This document shows, piece by piece, positions 8,520 through 17,066 of a DNA stretch of 42,332 nucleotides; position 1 is the first letter of the stretch; each line of letters begins with the position of its first letter. The translations under genes and the position numbers were made by a program. The notes below the pieces were generated by a model. The model was not told the origin of the DNA. It worked only from the letters and a program-made list of their open reading frames with translations, and ran no database searches. Source of the stretch: Ruminococcus sp. (GTDB taxonomy: Bacteria > Bacillota > Clostridia > Oscillospirales > Ruminococcaceae); assembly GCA_029060755.1 (NCBI GenBank), contig JAIDTI010000008.1:1-42332 (forward strand), given 5' to 3'.

Positions 8520-9044
8520 ATGGCATTATATATATACAGCATGGACGAAGCTATCGACAGAAAATATGTTGTAACGAAATCTATGAGCGGTCAGGCTCAG
8601 GCAGGAACTCTTGTGCATATTATGGACTGCGAAGAAAAAGGCGACGGAACATATAATGTAAGTTATCGTGTAACTGAAACAGGACAAAATTTCAATCTTG
8701 ACTGCGTAGGACTGAAACAGTTCTGTAAATGGGCAAGACCTGATAACTTTATCGCACGTCATTATGAAAATCTTGAGCAGAAAGACGTATTGCGTTATAT
8801 CCGTATTACAGGCAGAAACTTTGTTTCGTTCTATCTTCCTATTATGCTTGTTATTCTTGTGATTATATGGGCAGTTGCACTTCTGGCTATACCGAAAATA
8901 GTAGTCGGAGTTATTGTTGGTGTAGTTCTGTCTGCGCTTGATATTGCAGGAATAATCTTCTATTACAAGTATCAGCAGAAACACGCCACGATGGATATTT
9001 ACAATAAAGTCAGCAGTAATAGCTGGGGTATTGTGATAAAATAA
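8520..9044 (+). CDS. Two-helix membrane protein with N-terminal beta domain
   Basis: A 174-residue protein with AAAGGAGG before ATG 8520. Residues 1-80 are predicted soluble and strand-rich (GTLVHIMDCEEKGDGTYNVSYRV), like a small SH3-type or beta-barrel domain. Two hydrophobic segments follow, at about 103-122 and 124-147, then a short basic tail. The protein should therefore be a hairpin in the cytoplasmic membrane with both ends on the same side. I do not recognise the family. It is the last gene of the operon, ten bases before the terminator at 9054-9084, and may anchor the hydrogenase-like/TerY-P components at the membrane. Confidence 0.75.
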   Translation: MALYIYSMDEAIDRKYVVTKSMSGQAQAGTLVHIMDCEEKGDGTYNVSYRVTETGQNFNLDCVGLKQFCKWARPDNFIARHYENLEQKDVLRYIRITGRNFVSFYLPIMLVILVIIWAVALLAIPKIVVGVIVGVVLSALDIAGIIFYYKYQQKHATMDIYNKVSSNSWGIVIK

Positions 9045-9053
9045 AAAAGCTTG

Positions 9054-9084
9054 TCACCTGTCTTTATAAGGCAGGTGATTTTTT
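9054..9084 (+). terminator. Intrinsic terminator of the hydrogenase-like/TerY-P operon
   Basis: Arms 9054-9064 and 9068-9078 form an 11-base-pair stem (one G-U pair) with a 3-base loop, followed by six T at 9079-9084. It starts ten bases after the stop of the membrane protein gene. It also lies only 17 bases before the TTG start of the HD-domain gene, so it separates that gene from the operon or works as an attenuator. Confidence 0.85.
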
Positions 9085-9101
9085 ACAAAGGAGTTGATTT
9101 T

Positions 9102-9848
9102 TTGAATATAGATGAACTGAAAAAAATTCTGCTTGAATATGAAAAGCCGTCTGAATTTTTTGAAAATACAAAGCCTGATGATACATTTTTGGAGCTGAAA
9201 CAGCTTATTGGAGTACCGCAGAATGAAAACTATCACAAAGAGGGCGATGTGTGGATTCATACAATGCTTGTGCTTGATGAGTCTGCGAAAAGACGTGGTA
9301 TTGTCAGAAATCCTTTCGGATTCATGCTGTCGGCACTTTGTCACGATTTCGGAAAAGCTGTATGCACCGAAAAAATCAACGGTGTAATTCATGCCTATAA
9401 TCACGAAAAAGAGGGTTTACCGCTTGTGCGTACATTTCTTGAAAGACTTTCCGCTGATACTGATTTAATGAAATATGTGCTTAATATGGTGGAATTTCAT
9501 ATGATGCCGAATATAATGGCGCACGCAAAGTCCAAAACAAAATCAACAAACAAGCTGTTTGATTCAGTCGTTGAGCCTTTTGACCTGATACAGCTTGCAG
9601 TCTGCGACGGACTGGGAAAAATTCCGCAGGACAATTCAACAGAAGAATTTCTGCTTATGCGGTTTGCAAGGTATACTGAAATAATGTCACAACCATATGT
9701 TACGGCAGACGACCTTATAAATGCAGGAATATCTGACAGAACAGACGAAATACTGCAATATTCCCATAAACTACGATTAGCAGGAGTTGACAAGGAAAAT
9801 ACATTGAGACAAAGCATTTCATATGCAAGAAAGGTGCTGAAAATATGA
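9102..9848 (+). CDS. HD-domain phosphohydrolase
   Basis: A 248-residue protein. The start is taken as TTG 9102, which follows AAAGGAG with good spacing; an ATG-less extension further upstream would run through the terminator hairpin. The HD motif is visible as H53 (VWIHTM), H81-D82 (LCHDFGKA) and later His/Asp residues (HAYNHE, then EFHMMP). The arrangement resembles the HD domain attached to bacterial CCA-adding enzymes. HD proteins are metal-dependent phosphohydrolases acting on nucleotides or nucleic acid ends. The stop overlaps the start of the nucleotidyltransferase gene by four bases (ATGA), so the pair is probably co-translated and may act on the same RNA or nucleotide substrate. Confidence 0.85.
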   Translation: MNIDELKKILLEYEKPSEFFENTKPDDTFLELKQLIGVPQNENYHKEGDVWIHTMLVLDESAKRRGIVRNPFGFMLSALCHDFGKAVCTEKINGVIHAYNHEKEGLPLVRTFLERLSADTDLMKYVLNMVEFHMMPNIMAHAKSKTKSTNKLFDSVVEPFDLIQLAVCDGLGKIPQDNSTEEFLLMRFARYTEIMSQPYVTADDLINAGISDRTDEILQYSHKLRLAGVDKENTLRQSISYARKVLKI

Positions 9849-10639
9849 ATATCAATGAAATAAAAAAGATAGTAAGCGGTGCAGAGTATGATTTTCTGAA
9901 TACCAACAAGCATCTTGGCAGAAATATAATTCTGCTTGGACTGGGTGGCTCTCACGCATATGGCACAAATACAGAAAGTTCCGACCTTGATATAAGAGGC
10001 TGTGCATTGAACAGTAAAGAAGAAATTCTGTGTGGAGAAGATTTTGAGCATTTTACAGATGTTTCGACTGATACAACGATTTACTCATTCATGAAGCTTA
10101 TACGACTGCTGACAAGCTGTAACCCGAATACTATTGAGATTCTCGGGCTTGCACCTGAGCGTTATATCTATCTGTCGGATATTGGAAAAGAACTGCTTGA
10201 AAATCGTAAAATGTTTTTATCAAAGAAAGCGTATCTGTCATTCAGTGGATATGCAACAGGACAATTTCACAGACTTGAAAATAAATCTGATAAAATAGCA
10301 CTCGGCAAGCGCAACAAAAATGCAATTCTGCATAATAAAATCGGTAAGCACATGATGCACTTGCTAAGACTTTACCTGATGTGCCTTGATATTCTTGAAA
10401 TCGGTGAAATTGTTACGTATCGTGAAAAAGAACACGACTTGCTTATGAGTATACGAAATGGTGCATTTCTTGATTCTGAAAGTCAGCCGACAGCCGAATT
10501 TTTCGCACTTGTTGAGGATTACAAGAAAAAACTTGAGTACGCATATAAAAATACAGATTTGCCTGAAAATCCCGACCGCAATAAAATAAAAGAGTTTGTT
10601 ATTTCAGTGAACGAAAGAACAGTTCTCGGAAAAATATGA
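9845..10639 (+). CDS. Predicted nucleotidyltransferase (DNA polymerase beta superfamily, COG3541/RlaP type)
   Basis: A 264-residue protein with the Pol-beta nucleotidyltransferase signature GGSHAYGT at 34-41 followed by D47 and D49 (SSDLDIRG), which would bind the catalytic metals. The rest is helical, as in the COG3541/RlaP group of predicted nucleotidyltransferases, some of which are linked to RNA ligase and RNA repair genes. The length is usual for the group. It overlaps the HD gene by four bases. Nucleotidyltransferase and HD domains are fused in CCA-adding enzymes and side by side here, which suggests one joint activity, for example adding and trimming nucleotides, but the substrate is unknown. 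Confidence 0.85.
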   Translation: MNINEIKKIVSGAEYDFLNTNKHLGRNIILLGLGGSHAYGTNTESSDLDIRGCALNSKEEILCGEDFEHFTDVSTDTTIYSFMKLIRLLTSCNPNTIEILGLAPERYIYLSDIGKELLENRKMFLSKKAYLSFSGYATGQFHRLENKSDKIALGKRNKNAILHNKIGKHMMHLLRLYLMCLDILEIGEIVTYREKEHDLLMSIRNGAFLDSESQPTAEFFALVEDYKKKLEYAYKNTDLPENPDRNKIKEFVISVNERTVLGKI

Positions 10640-10659
10640 AACAAATTTTCGAAAATCTA

Positions 10660-10688
10660 TTGAAATATCTGTCTGATTATGATATAAT
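10660..10688 (+). promoter_or_regulatory. Extended -10 promoter of the MoxR/DUF4132 operon
   Basis: TTGAAA at 10660-10665 and TATAAT at 10683-10688 are 17 bases apart, with TG at 10680-10681 forming an extended -10. The predicted start of transcription is near 10695, shortly before the GGAGG site and ATG 10722. It fixes the MoxR gene as the first gene of the downstream operon. Confidence 0.8.
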
Positions 10689-10702
10689 TAGTACAGATAT
10701 TT
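10663..10702 (+). promoter_or_regulatory. Inverted repeat framing the promoter (operator or terminator)
   Basis: AAATATCTGT at 10663-10672 is exactly repeated in inverse as ACAGATATTT at 10693-10702, with 20 bases between. The arms cover the -35 edge and the expected transcription start, leaving the -10 in the middle, which is a common place for a repressor. A run of T follows the right arm, so an AT-rich terminator for the HD/nucleotidyltransferase pair is the other reading. Confidence 0.45.
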
Positions 10703-10721
10703 TTTTATATGGAGGAATAAT

Positions 10722-11816
10722 ATGGAAAAAAATTATATAAAACCGCCTGTTGAAGTGCGTTATGCAGATGAACTTGAAATCTTGAAACAGAATGACAAGG
10801 GAAAAAAGCCTGAAAACTGGGTACTTTCGCCGAAAGCTGTAAGAACGTTTATTCTTGGCGGAAAAGTCGGTGAACATATAATATCACGCAAATTTTATGG
10901 CAATGATGCACTTGTTGAACGCTGTATAATTACACTTGCCGGAAATCGTGGACTTATGCTTGTCGGTGAGCCAGGTACGGCAAAGACAATGCTTTCTGAA
11001 CTTCTTTCAGCTGCCTGTTGTGGAGTAAGTACAAACACAGTGCAAGGCACGGCAGGAACTACAGAAGATATGATAAAATACAGCTGGAATTATGCGTTAC
11101 TTCTTGCAAAAGGCTACAGCAGAGATGCACTTGTGCCATCACCGCTTCTGGTTGGTATGGAGCAGGGAATTTTCACACGTTTTGAGGAAATAACCCGTAC
11201 ACCAGCAGAAATTCAGGACAGTCTCATTTCAGTAATGAGCGACCAGATATTGAATATTCCTGAACTTGAAAAAGACGGTCTTATATTTGCAAAATCGGGA
11301 TTTAACATAATCGGTACGGCAAATACACGTGATAAAGGTGTAAATGAGATGTCAGGAGCATTGAAAAGAAGATTCAACTTTGAAACTGTTGAGCCTGTAA
11401 AAGATGTGCGACTTGAAAAGGAAATCATCATAAAAGAGGCGCAGAATCTTGCAAAATCAAATCATATTGATATGCCTGTTGATGTAGATACAGCGGAACT
11501 TCTTGCCGTTACTTATCATGAACTGCGTGAGGGCAGGGACAGTGAGGGAACTGTTATTGACAAGCCTAATGCTGTAATGAGTACAGCGGAAGCAGTTTCA
11601 GTATACTATCACGCATTGAGTCACGCATGGTACTACGGAGACGGCAGAATTGACCTGAATGTGCTTACAGAAACACTTCTCGGAGCTGTATGCAAGGAAA
11701 ATAAAGACGATTTGGAAAAGCTGAAAAGCTATTTCCGCACATCTGTCAAGAAAAAAAGTGAGAAAGTCGGTGGATTATGGAAAGATTACTTCAATACAGA
11801 GAAGCATCTCCGATAA
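10722..11816 (+). CDS. MoxR-type AAA+ ATPase (YehL-like)
   Basis: A 364-residue AAA+ ATPase. Walker A is GEPGTAKT at 82-89. The Walker B region reads GIFTRFEEITRTP (149-161), with E155/E156 in place of the usual DE, as I recall for this subfamily. Sensor 1 is in GTANTRD (N201), and the arginine finger region is ALKRRFNF (R216/R217). MoxR proteins use ATP to remodel partner proteins, often together with a vWA protein, and such a protein is encoded two genes downstream. The GGAGG site precedes ATG 10722. It is first in an operon whose gene content matches the E. coli yehL-yehM-yehP-yehQ-yehI set. Its 3' end overlaps the next gene by 40 bases. Confidence 0.9.
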   Translation: MEKNYIKPPVEVRYADELEILKQNDKGKKPENWVLSPKAVRTFILGGKVGEHIISRKFYGNDALVERCIITLAGNRGLMLVGEPGTAKTMLSELLSAACCGVSTNTVQGTAGTTEDMIKYSWNYALLLAKGYSRDALVPSPLLVGMEQGIFTRFEEITRTPAEIQDSLISVMSDQILNIPELEKDGLIFAKSGFNIIGTANTRDKGVNEMSGALKRRFNFETVEPVKDVRLEKEIIIKEAQNLAKSNHIDMPVDVDTAELLAVTYHELREGRDSEGTVIDKPNAVMSTAEAVSVYYHALSHAWYYGDGRIDLNVLTETLLGAVCKENKDDLEKLKSYFRTSVKKKSEKVGGLWKDYFNTEKHLR

Positions 11817-14179
11817 TACCGTATAATCTGAATGATTCGTTGATTCTTTTTCCAATCCGTCATCATAGTCCTGTATGTTCGTATCATTTAATCAGGACAA
11901 TTGAAAATTACAAGCCTGATATAATTCTGATTGAAGGACCTGAAAACGCAAATCATCTTATTTCTGTCATAACAGACGAACAGACAAAACTACCTGTTGC
12001 ATTCTACTATTATTATAAAGATACCAAAAAATACATCTCCGAAAATGGTGGAGACTATAAATGCTACTATCCGTTTCAGTATTCCTCACCTGAATATAAT
12101 GCACTTATGCAAGCTAAAAAATATGGTATTACAACAAAATTTATTGATTTGCCATACAGTGAGACTTTGATAAATACAGCTGAAAATGAGGGACTGCGCA
12201 AAGATATCGACAAGCATAGTTATACTGATGATTCAAGATTCACCAAAAGCAGATTTTATCAGAAAATATGCGAAAAAACAGGATTGAGAGATTTTGATGA
12301 GTTCTGGGAGAAATATTTTGAAATCGGCGGATTATATATCAGCACTGAAAAATTTGTACATCAGATGAATACATACTGCACACTTACAAGAACTGACTGC
12401 ACGGACGATGAACTGCGTGCAGACGGTACAATGAGCCGTGAAAAATATATGGCTTGCAACATCATGAAAGTCATGCAGGAGCATAAGAAAGTACTTGCTG
12501 TTACAGGCGGATTTCATACATTCGGAATATATAATCTGATTCAGCAGGGGGATATTAAATCGCCGAAAATTCATAAAATCTCAAAAACAGATGAGGGCTG
12601 TTATCCTATGGCTTATTCATACAGAGCGGTTGATGCATTGAGAGGATATGTGTCGGGAATGATGTATCCGCATTTTTACGACAGTATCATGAAAGAACTA
12701 TATATCCGCAACTCTCCGCATGAAATTTACAATGATAATATTTTTAATTTAATCACACTGACTGCAAAGGAATCCACAAAAAGAGATATACAGGTAACAA
12801 TTTCTGATATGACCTCCGCATACACAATGATGAACGGACTTTCAGCCTTGCGTGATTCTATGGAATGTGGAATAAGTGAAGCGTTTGATGCTGTTACAGC
12901 GTGTTTTATAAAGGGCGAAAAGACAGTATCTTCTTCCATTCCGCTTGATATTCTTGCAAATCTTGCTACTGGTGACGGCATAGGGCAGATAAACAATACT
13001 GAACATATACCACCGCTTATTGCTGATTTTGAGAAACAGTGTAAAAGTTTAAGGCTGAAATATCAGCTGTCCGCACCGACTACTGTTGAGGCATCTTTGT
13101 TTACATCAGTAAGAGGAATGGAGTTAAGCCGGTTTATGCATCGTATGCAGTTTCTTGAAACAGATTTTGCAAGACTTATGAAAGGCTCTGACATAAAAAA
13201 CAATCGTGACCGTAGCCGTGTGCGTGAGGAATGGCAGTACAGAAGAAGTCCGGAGGTTGATGCGTCTCTGATTGACCACACAACAGACGGCTTTACTATT
13301 GAGGAAGCTTGCGGAACTTTTGCGGAAAAGTTACTTAAAAAGTATCAGCGTTGTGAGACAGCTGGCGGAGTTGCTGTTGACTGTTTTCTTATGGGTATTG
13401 AATTGAAATCAGCGGAGCAGGAGTTAATTGACAATATTATCAGTTCGGACGGCGATTTCTTTTCAATCGGCAAAGGATTAGGCTATTTTCAGACACTTTG
13501 CGAATTGCAGAGCCTTTATGATTTTGAAGATAAATCAACAATGAAGTATCTCTGCAAATGTTTTGAGCGACTTCTTTCAATGTTACCTGCAATGGCAAAT
13601 GTACCGCCTGAAAATGCAGATAATGTTATAAATATCATGAAAATCATGTATGGTATAATTGTTTCCGTACTTGACTACAGAATGAATGACTTTGAAGCAG
13701 AACTGCTTACAATTGTATCATCAGCAGAAAAAGAACCTGCTGTTTATGGAGGTGCAATGGGACTGCTTTGTGCAATTTCTCCAGACTATAAACAATCAGC
13801 GGAGGACGGTGCAAGAGGGTATCTCACGGGCAGTACGGAGATACAGAAAAAGGGTGCTGACTATCTTCGTGGACTGTTTTCTACAGCCCGTGACATAGTT
13901 CTTGTTGATAATTCATTCCTTGAAATGGCTGATAAGCTTATTACAGATATGGGATTTGATGATTTTCTTGAAATTCTGCCGTCACTTCGTCTTGCGTTCA
14001 GCAATTTCACGCCGTCAGAAATTCAGCTTGTATCAGAATCTGTTGCGGAACTTCATGGTATAAGCGAAAATGACCTTATGAAAAAATCAGCAGTTGATGA
14101 AAATCTGTTTGATTTTGGTGAGGAGCTTGACCGTATAATCTGCGGAATAATCGGAAAGGAGGAGTTGATTTATGAATGA
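11777..14179 (+). CDS. DUF5682 family protein (YehM-like)
   Basis: An 800-residue cytosolic protein. The N-terminus carries the hallmark LFPIRHHSPVC (25-35) and DIILIEGPEN (48-57); a second motif, TGGFHTFG, has H247. These resemble the conserved His/Glu positions of the TraB/Tiki-like fold, which may indicate a metal-binding or peptidase-like core, but activity is unproven. The remaining 500 residues are mostly helical and repetitive, suggesting a scaffold. The start at ATG 11777 lies inside the MoxR gene; a GGTGG site precedes it, and no better start is found before the conserved RHH motif. Proteins of this family are encoded beside MoxR, vWA and SWIM proteins in many bacteria. Cellular role unknown. 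Confidence 0.85.
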   Translation: MERLLQYREASPIIPYNLNDSLILFPIRHHSPVCSYHLIRTIENYKPDIILIEGPENANHLISVITDEQTKLPVAFYYYYKDTKKYISENGGDYKCYYPFQYSSPEYNALMQAKKYGITTKFIDLPYSETLINTAENEGLRKDIDKHSYTDDSRFTKSRFYQKICEKTGLRDFDEFWEKYFEIGGLYISTEKFVHQMNTYCTLTRTDCTDDELRADGTMSREKYMACNIMKVMQEHKKVLAVTGGFHTFGIYNLIQQGDIKSPKIHKISKTDEGCYPMAYSYRAVDALRGYVSGMMYPHFYDSIMKELYIRNSPHEIYNDNIFNLITLTAKESTKRDIQVTISDMTSAYTMMNGLSALRDSMECGISEAFDAVTACFIKGEKTVSSSIPLDILANLATGDGIGQINNTEHIPPLIADFEKQCKSLRLKYQLSAPTTVEASLFTSVRGMELSRFMHRMQFLETDFARLMKGSDIKNNRDRSRVREEWQYRRSPEVDASLIDHTTDGFTIEEACGTFAEKLLKKYQRCETAGGVAVDCFLMGIELKSAEQELIDNIISSDGDFFSIGKGLGYFQTLCELQSLYDFEDKSTMKYLCKCFERLLSMLPAMANVPPENADNVINIMKIMYGIIVSVLDYRMNDFEAELLTIVSSAEKEPAVYGGAMGLLCAISPDYKQSAEDGARGYLTGSTEIQKKGADYLRGLFSTARDIVLVDNSFLEMADKLITDMGFDDFLEILPSLRLAFSNFTPSEIQLVSESVAELHGISENDLMKKSAVDENLFDFGEELDRIICGIIGKEELIYE

Positions 14180-15308
14180 CACTTCACAGACTGCAATAAA
14201 CCGCTGGAGACTTGTTTTAGGACAGTTTTCAGAACAGCAGTTGCAGTTCAACGGAGATGCTGATATGCTGAAAACGTTTGAGAGCATGGAGCAGTTGCTT
14301 GACTATCTTTACAGCAGGGCGCAGGGGCAGGACGTACGCACGGACGATAGAAAAGGCGGTACAGGTGCAAGCGTGCTGAACGGTGCGGAGTGGATTACAA
14401 AAGTGAGAAAGCTTTTTCCGAAACAGACAGCAGAAATACTTCAGAAACAAGCACTTGAAAAATTTGAGATGACAGAACTGCTTGCAGATAAAGATGTACT
14501 GGAGCATATGACCCCTGATATGAATCTGCTGAAAACAGTTTTACAGCTTAAACACCTTATGCACGGTGAAGTATTGAGGACTGCCGAAAAAATAGCGGAA
14601 CAGGTTGCAAAGGAACTTGCAAGGAAAATTGAACAGGATATAAAGCGTACAATATCAGGCAGACTTGACAGAAACAAGTCAAGTCAGGTACATTCCGCAA
14701 GAAATATTGACTTTAAAAAGACTATCCGCCGTAATCTTAAAAATTTTGACAAGGAATCAAATCAGATTATTCTGAAAGATATATATTTCTCCGACCGAAT
14801 CAGAAAATATAACAATAAAAAAGTGATAATCGCAATTGATGAAAGCGGTTCAATGCTTGGTTCGGTGATTTACAGTGCTGTCATGGCGCAGATTATATCA
14901 CGCCTGCCGTTTGCAGAGATAAATCTTGTAATTTTTGATACGGCTGTAGTGGATTTGACAGACAAAGCGGAAAATCCTGCACAAGTTCTGATGAGTGTAC
15001 AGCTTGGCGGTGGTACAGACATAGGAAAAGCACTTGCATATTGTGAGCAGTTGATTTCTGAACCATCACGGACAATTGTAATTGTCGTTACTGATTTGTA
15101 TGAGGGTGCATCTGTAAACCGCCTTATGAACATAAGCAAGAATATCATTGAAAGCGGTGCAAAGCTGAACTATCTGACGGCACTTGACGAACAGGCGAAT
15201 CCCGCATTTGACAGAGTTCTTGGACAGAAATTAGCTGATATGGGTGCATTTGTAGGTGCTATGACTCCCGAACAGCTCGGGGAATATATATGCACAATGA
15301 TAATGTGA
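14172..15308 (+). CDS. CoxE-like vWA domain protein (YehP-like)
   Basis: A 378-residue protein. Residues 1-190 are helical and basic, with no recognised catalytic motif. Residues about 215-370 form a vWA domain with a full MIDAS: D223-E-S225-G-S227, T282 in QLGGGTDIG, and D308 in VVTDLYEG. Such vWA proteins bind Mg and commonly pair with a MoxR ATPase to activate or load metal-dependent or multi-subunit targets. The gene overlaps the DUF5682 gene by eight bases, with a GGAGG site just before ATG 14172. It is distinct from the TerY-like vWA protein at 5956-6756: the N-terminal helical region and the DESGS signature point to the YehP/CoxE group. Confidence 0.88.
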   Translation: MNDTSQTAINRWRLVLGQFSEQQLQFNGDADMLKTFESMEQLLDYLYSRAQGQDVRTDDRKGGTGASVLNGAEWITKVRKLFPKQTAEILQKQALEKFEMTELLADKDVLEHMTPDMNLLKTVLQLKHLMHGEVLRTAEKIAEQVAKELARKIEQDIKRTISGRLDRNKSSQVHSARNIDFKKTIRRNLKNFDKESNQIILKDIYFSDRIRKYNNKKVIIAIDESGSMLGSVIYSAVMAQIISRLPFAEINLVIFDTAVVDLTDKAENPAQVLMSVQLGGGTDIGKALAYCEQLISEPSRTIVIVVTDLYEGASVNRLMNISKNIIESGAKLNYLTALDEQANPAFDRVLGQKLADMGAFVGAMTPEQLGEYICTMIM

Positions 15309-15320
15309 GGAGGAAATTTC

Positions 15321-17066
15321 TTGGATAATAAACTGAAAAAAGATTTAATTAATGCCGACGAATCATTTCTTACATCACTTGCAAACAAGGGCATATATAA
15401 AAGAGCCTGCAAAGATATTGACGGAATGATGCCGACTTCCTATGAGGAAGATGATGCTGTAGTTGTGGATATATCGGGCGAAACTGTAACTGTAAAATCG
15501 CCGTTGAATGAGTGTTCATGTTCATGTATTTCAAGAACAGTATGCCGTCATATTGTCGGGGCAATACTTCTGCTGAAAAATAATCTTACAGAAGAAGATT
15601 ATGCAGATATATGCTTTGAGGAGCAGGAAAAAAATGAACAGATTACTGAAACTGTAGAGGAAATTCCTACAGCAGAAGAAGAAACAGAAAAATCACTTTC
15701 AGCAGATGAAATCAGGAAAATAAATGAATGTGCGGTGCATTGCCTTGAAATGCTCGGAGACGTTCTGAAAAGGGGATTAGTGCGAATACCTGAAACAGTA
15801 CCAGAAAATATGGAGATTTCTGCTGTCCGCTGTCATGCCATGAGAATGGCAGATGCAGAACGTGCAATGCGTGATTTAAGTACACGTTTGAGTGACTGCC
15901 TTGCAAGACGTGCATCTTTCAGCACAGAATTTTTTACAGATAAAATGTGCAGAACTGTCAGTATGCTTGAAAATCTTTGCAGAAACGATATAACACCCGA
16001 TATTCTTGGTACTTTCAGACAGGACTATAAGCTATACAAAGGCTATCTTACGCTTATTCCGATAGGGGAGCGTACTGTTTTGGGCGGTGACTATGAGGGC
16101 GAAATATACTATTTTCTTAATCCTGACGCACAGGAAAATCCGTTTCTCACTGTATCAGACCTCCGACCGACTTTCTATGAGACAAAGAGAAATACTTTAA
16201 ATAAAATTACTCCATGGGGAATGATTGCAACGCTTGATACTATGATGAGACGAAAAATTGTTCTTGCAAATGCTAAAATCAGTGAGGGGAAAATTTCAAC
16301 ATCAAAAGAAACTGTTGTTGCTATGAACTCATCACTTGACCTTGACTGCGAGGAGATAAGAAGCAGGATTTACTGCGATTTCAGACAAGCTATAGTTGAA
16401 CTGTATGAAAAAAATCCGCAGAACGAAACGGAAAGGCTTATGTTTATCCACCCTCAAAAATGCGTTTCAGCAGGTTTTGACAAGCACACTCAACAATACA
16501 CGCTTATAATTGAGGACGGAGCAGGTTTTCAGGCATTTATGCGTGTGAAATATCGTGAGGAAACAAAAAGCCTTGTTGAACTTGTTGAAAAAATAGGACA
16601 GAAAATGCTTGATAATCCCGAAAAAGATTACATCATTCTTGCATCTGCACGAATTGAAAAGAATGAGTTTGTACTGTTTCCGATTGAGATTTACGACTTT
16701 ATCAGTGTTCATGAATATGAGGAATATTGGTTGCCTGATGAATACAAAACAACAGCCAATAATCTGCAATATGCTGATTCTGTAATGGAGATTATCAATG
16801 AAATTGAAAGCAACATTCAGCTTATGGTACAATGTGGTATGCAGTCGGGAATGGATAAAAAACTATCAGATAAGTGCTTTAATTATGGTTTAAAAGGTCT
16901 TAGCAGACTTGTTGCGGATTTTGTGCAGTCTGTCGAATCGTACAGGCATGACACAAAAGCAGACATCAAACAGATTCTCAACCTTATGACCGTAATTCAG
17001 CAATACATCACGACAGCAAGGAAACGACTTGAAATTATTTTAACTTTAGGAGGTAAAAACAAATGA
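15321..17066 (+). CDS. SWIM zinc-finger protein (YehQ-like)
   Basis: A 581-residue protein starting at TTG 15321 after a strong GAGGAGG site. The SWIM zinc finger is ECSCSCISRTVCRH, with cysteines 65/67/69, C75 and H77 giving the CxC...CxH pattern; SWIM fingers bind nucleic acid or protein. An acidic, glutamate-rich linker (about 95-140) follows, then a large alpha/beta region to the end without a motif I recognise. The stop overlaps the start of the DUF4132 gene by four bases. In E. coli the corresponding protein (YehQ) is encoded in the same type of cluster, and its role is not established. Confidence 0.87.
   Translation: MDNKLKKDLINADESFLTSLANKGIYKRACKDIDGMMPTSYEEDDAVVVDISGETVTVKSPLNECSCSCISRTVCRHIVGAILLLKNNLTEEDYADICFEEQEKNEQITETVEEIPTAEEETEKSLSADEIRKINECAVHCLEMLGDVLKRGLVRIPETVPENMEISAVRCHAMRMADAERAMRDLSTRLSDCLARRASFSTEFFTDKMCRTVSMLENLCRNDITPDILGTFRQDYKLYKGYLTLIPIGERTVLGGDYEGEIYYFLNPDAQENPFLTVSDLRPTFYETKRNTLNKITPWGMIATLDTMMRRKIVLANAKISEGKISTSKETVVAMNSSLDLDCEEIRSRIYCDFRQAIVELYEKNPQNETERLMFIHPQKCVSAGFDKHTQQYTLIIEDGAGFQAFMRVKYREETKSLVELVEKIGQKMLDNPEKDYIILASARIEKNEFVLFPIEIYDFISVHEYEEYWLPDEYKTTANNLQYADSVMEIINEIESNIQLMVQCGMQSGMDKKLSDKCFNYGLKGLSRLVADFVQSVESYRHDTKADIKQILNLMTVIQQYITTARKRLEIILTLGGKNK

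Noticed and set aside
9051..9101. Upstream extension of the HD gene to 9051
   Set aside because: It would be translated through the terminator hairpin and begins before the AAAGGAG site that fits TTG 9102.
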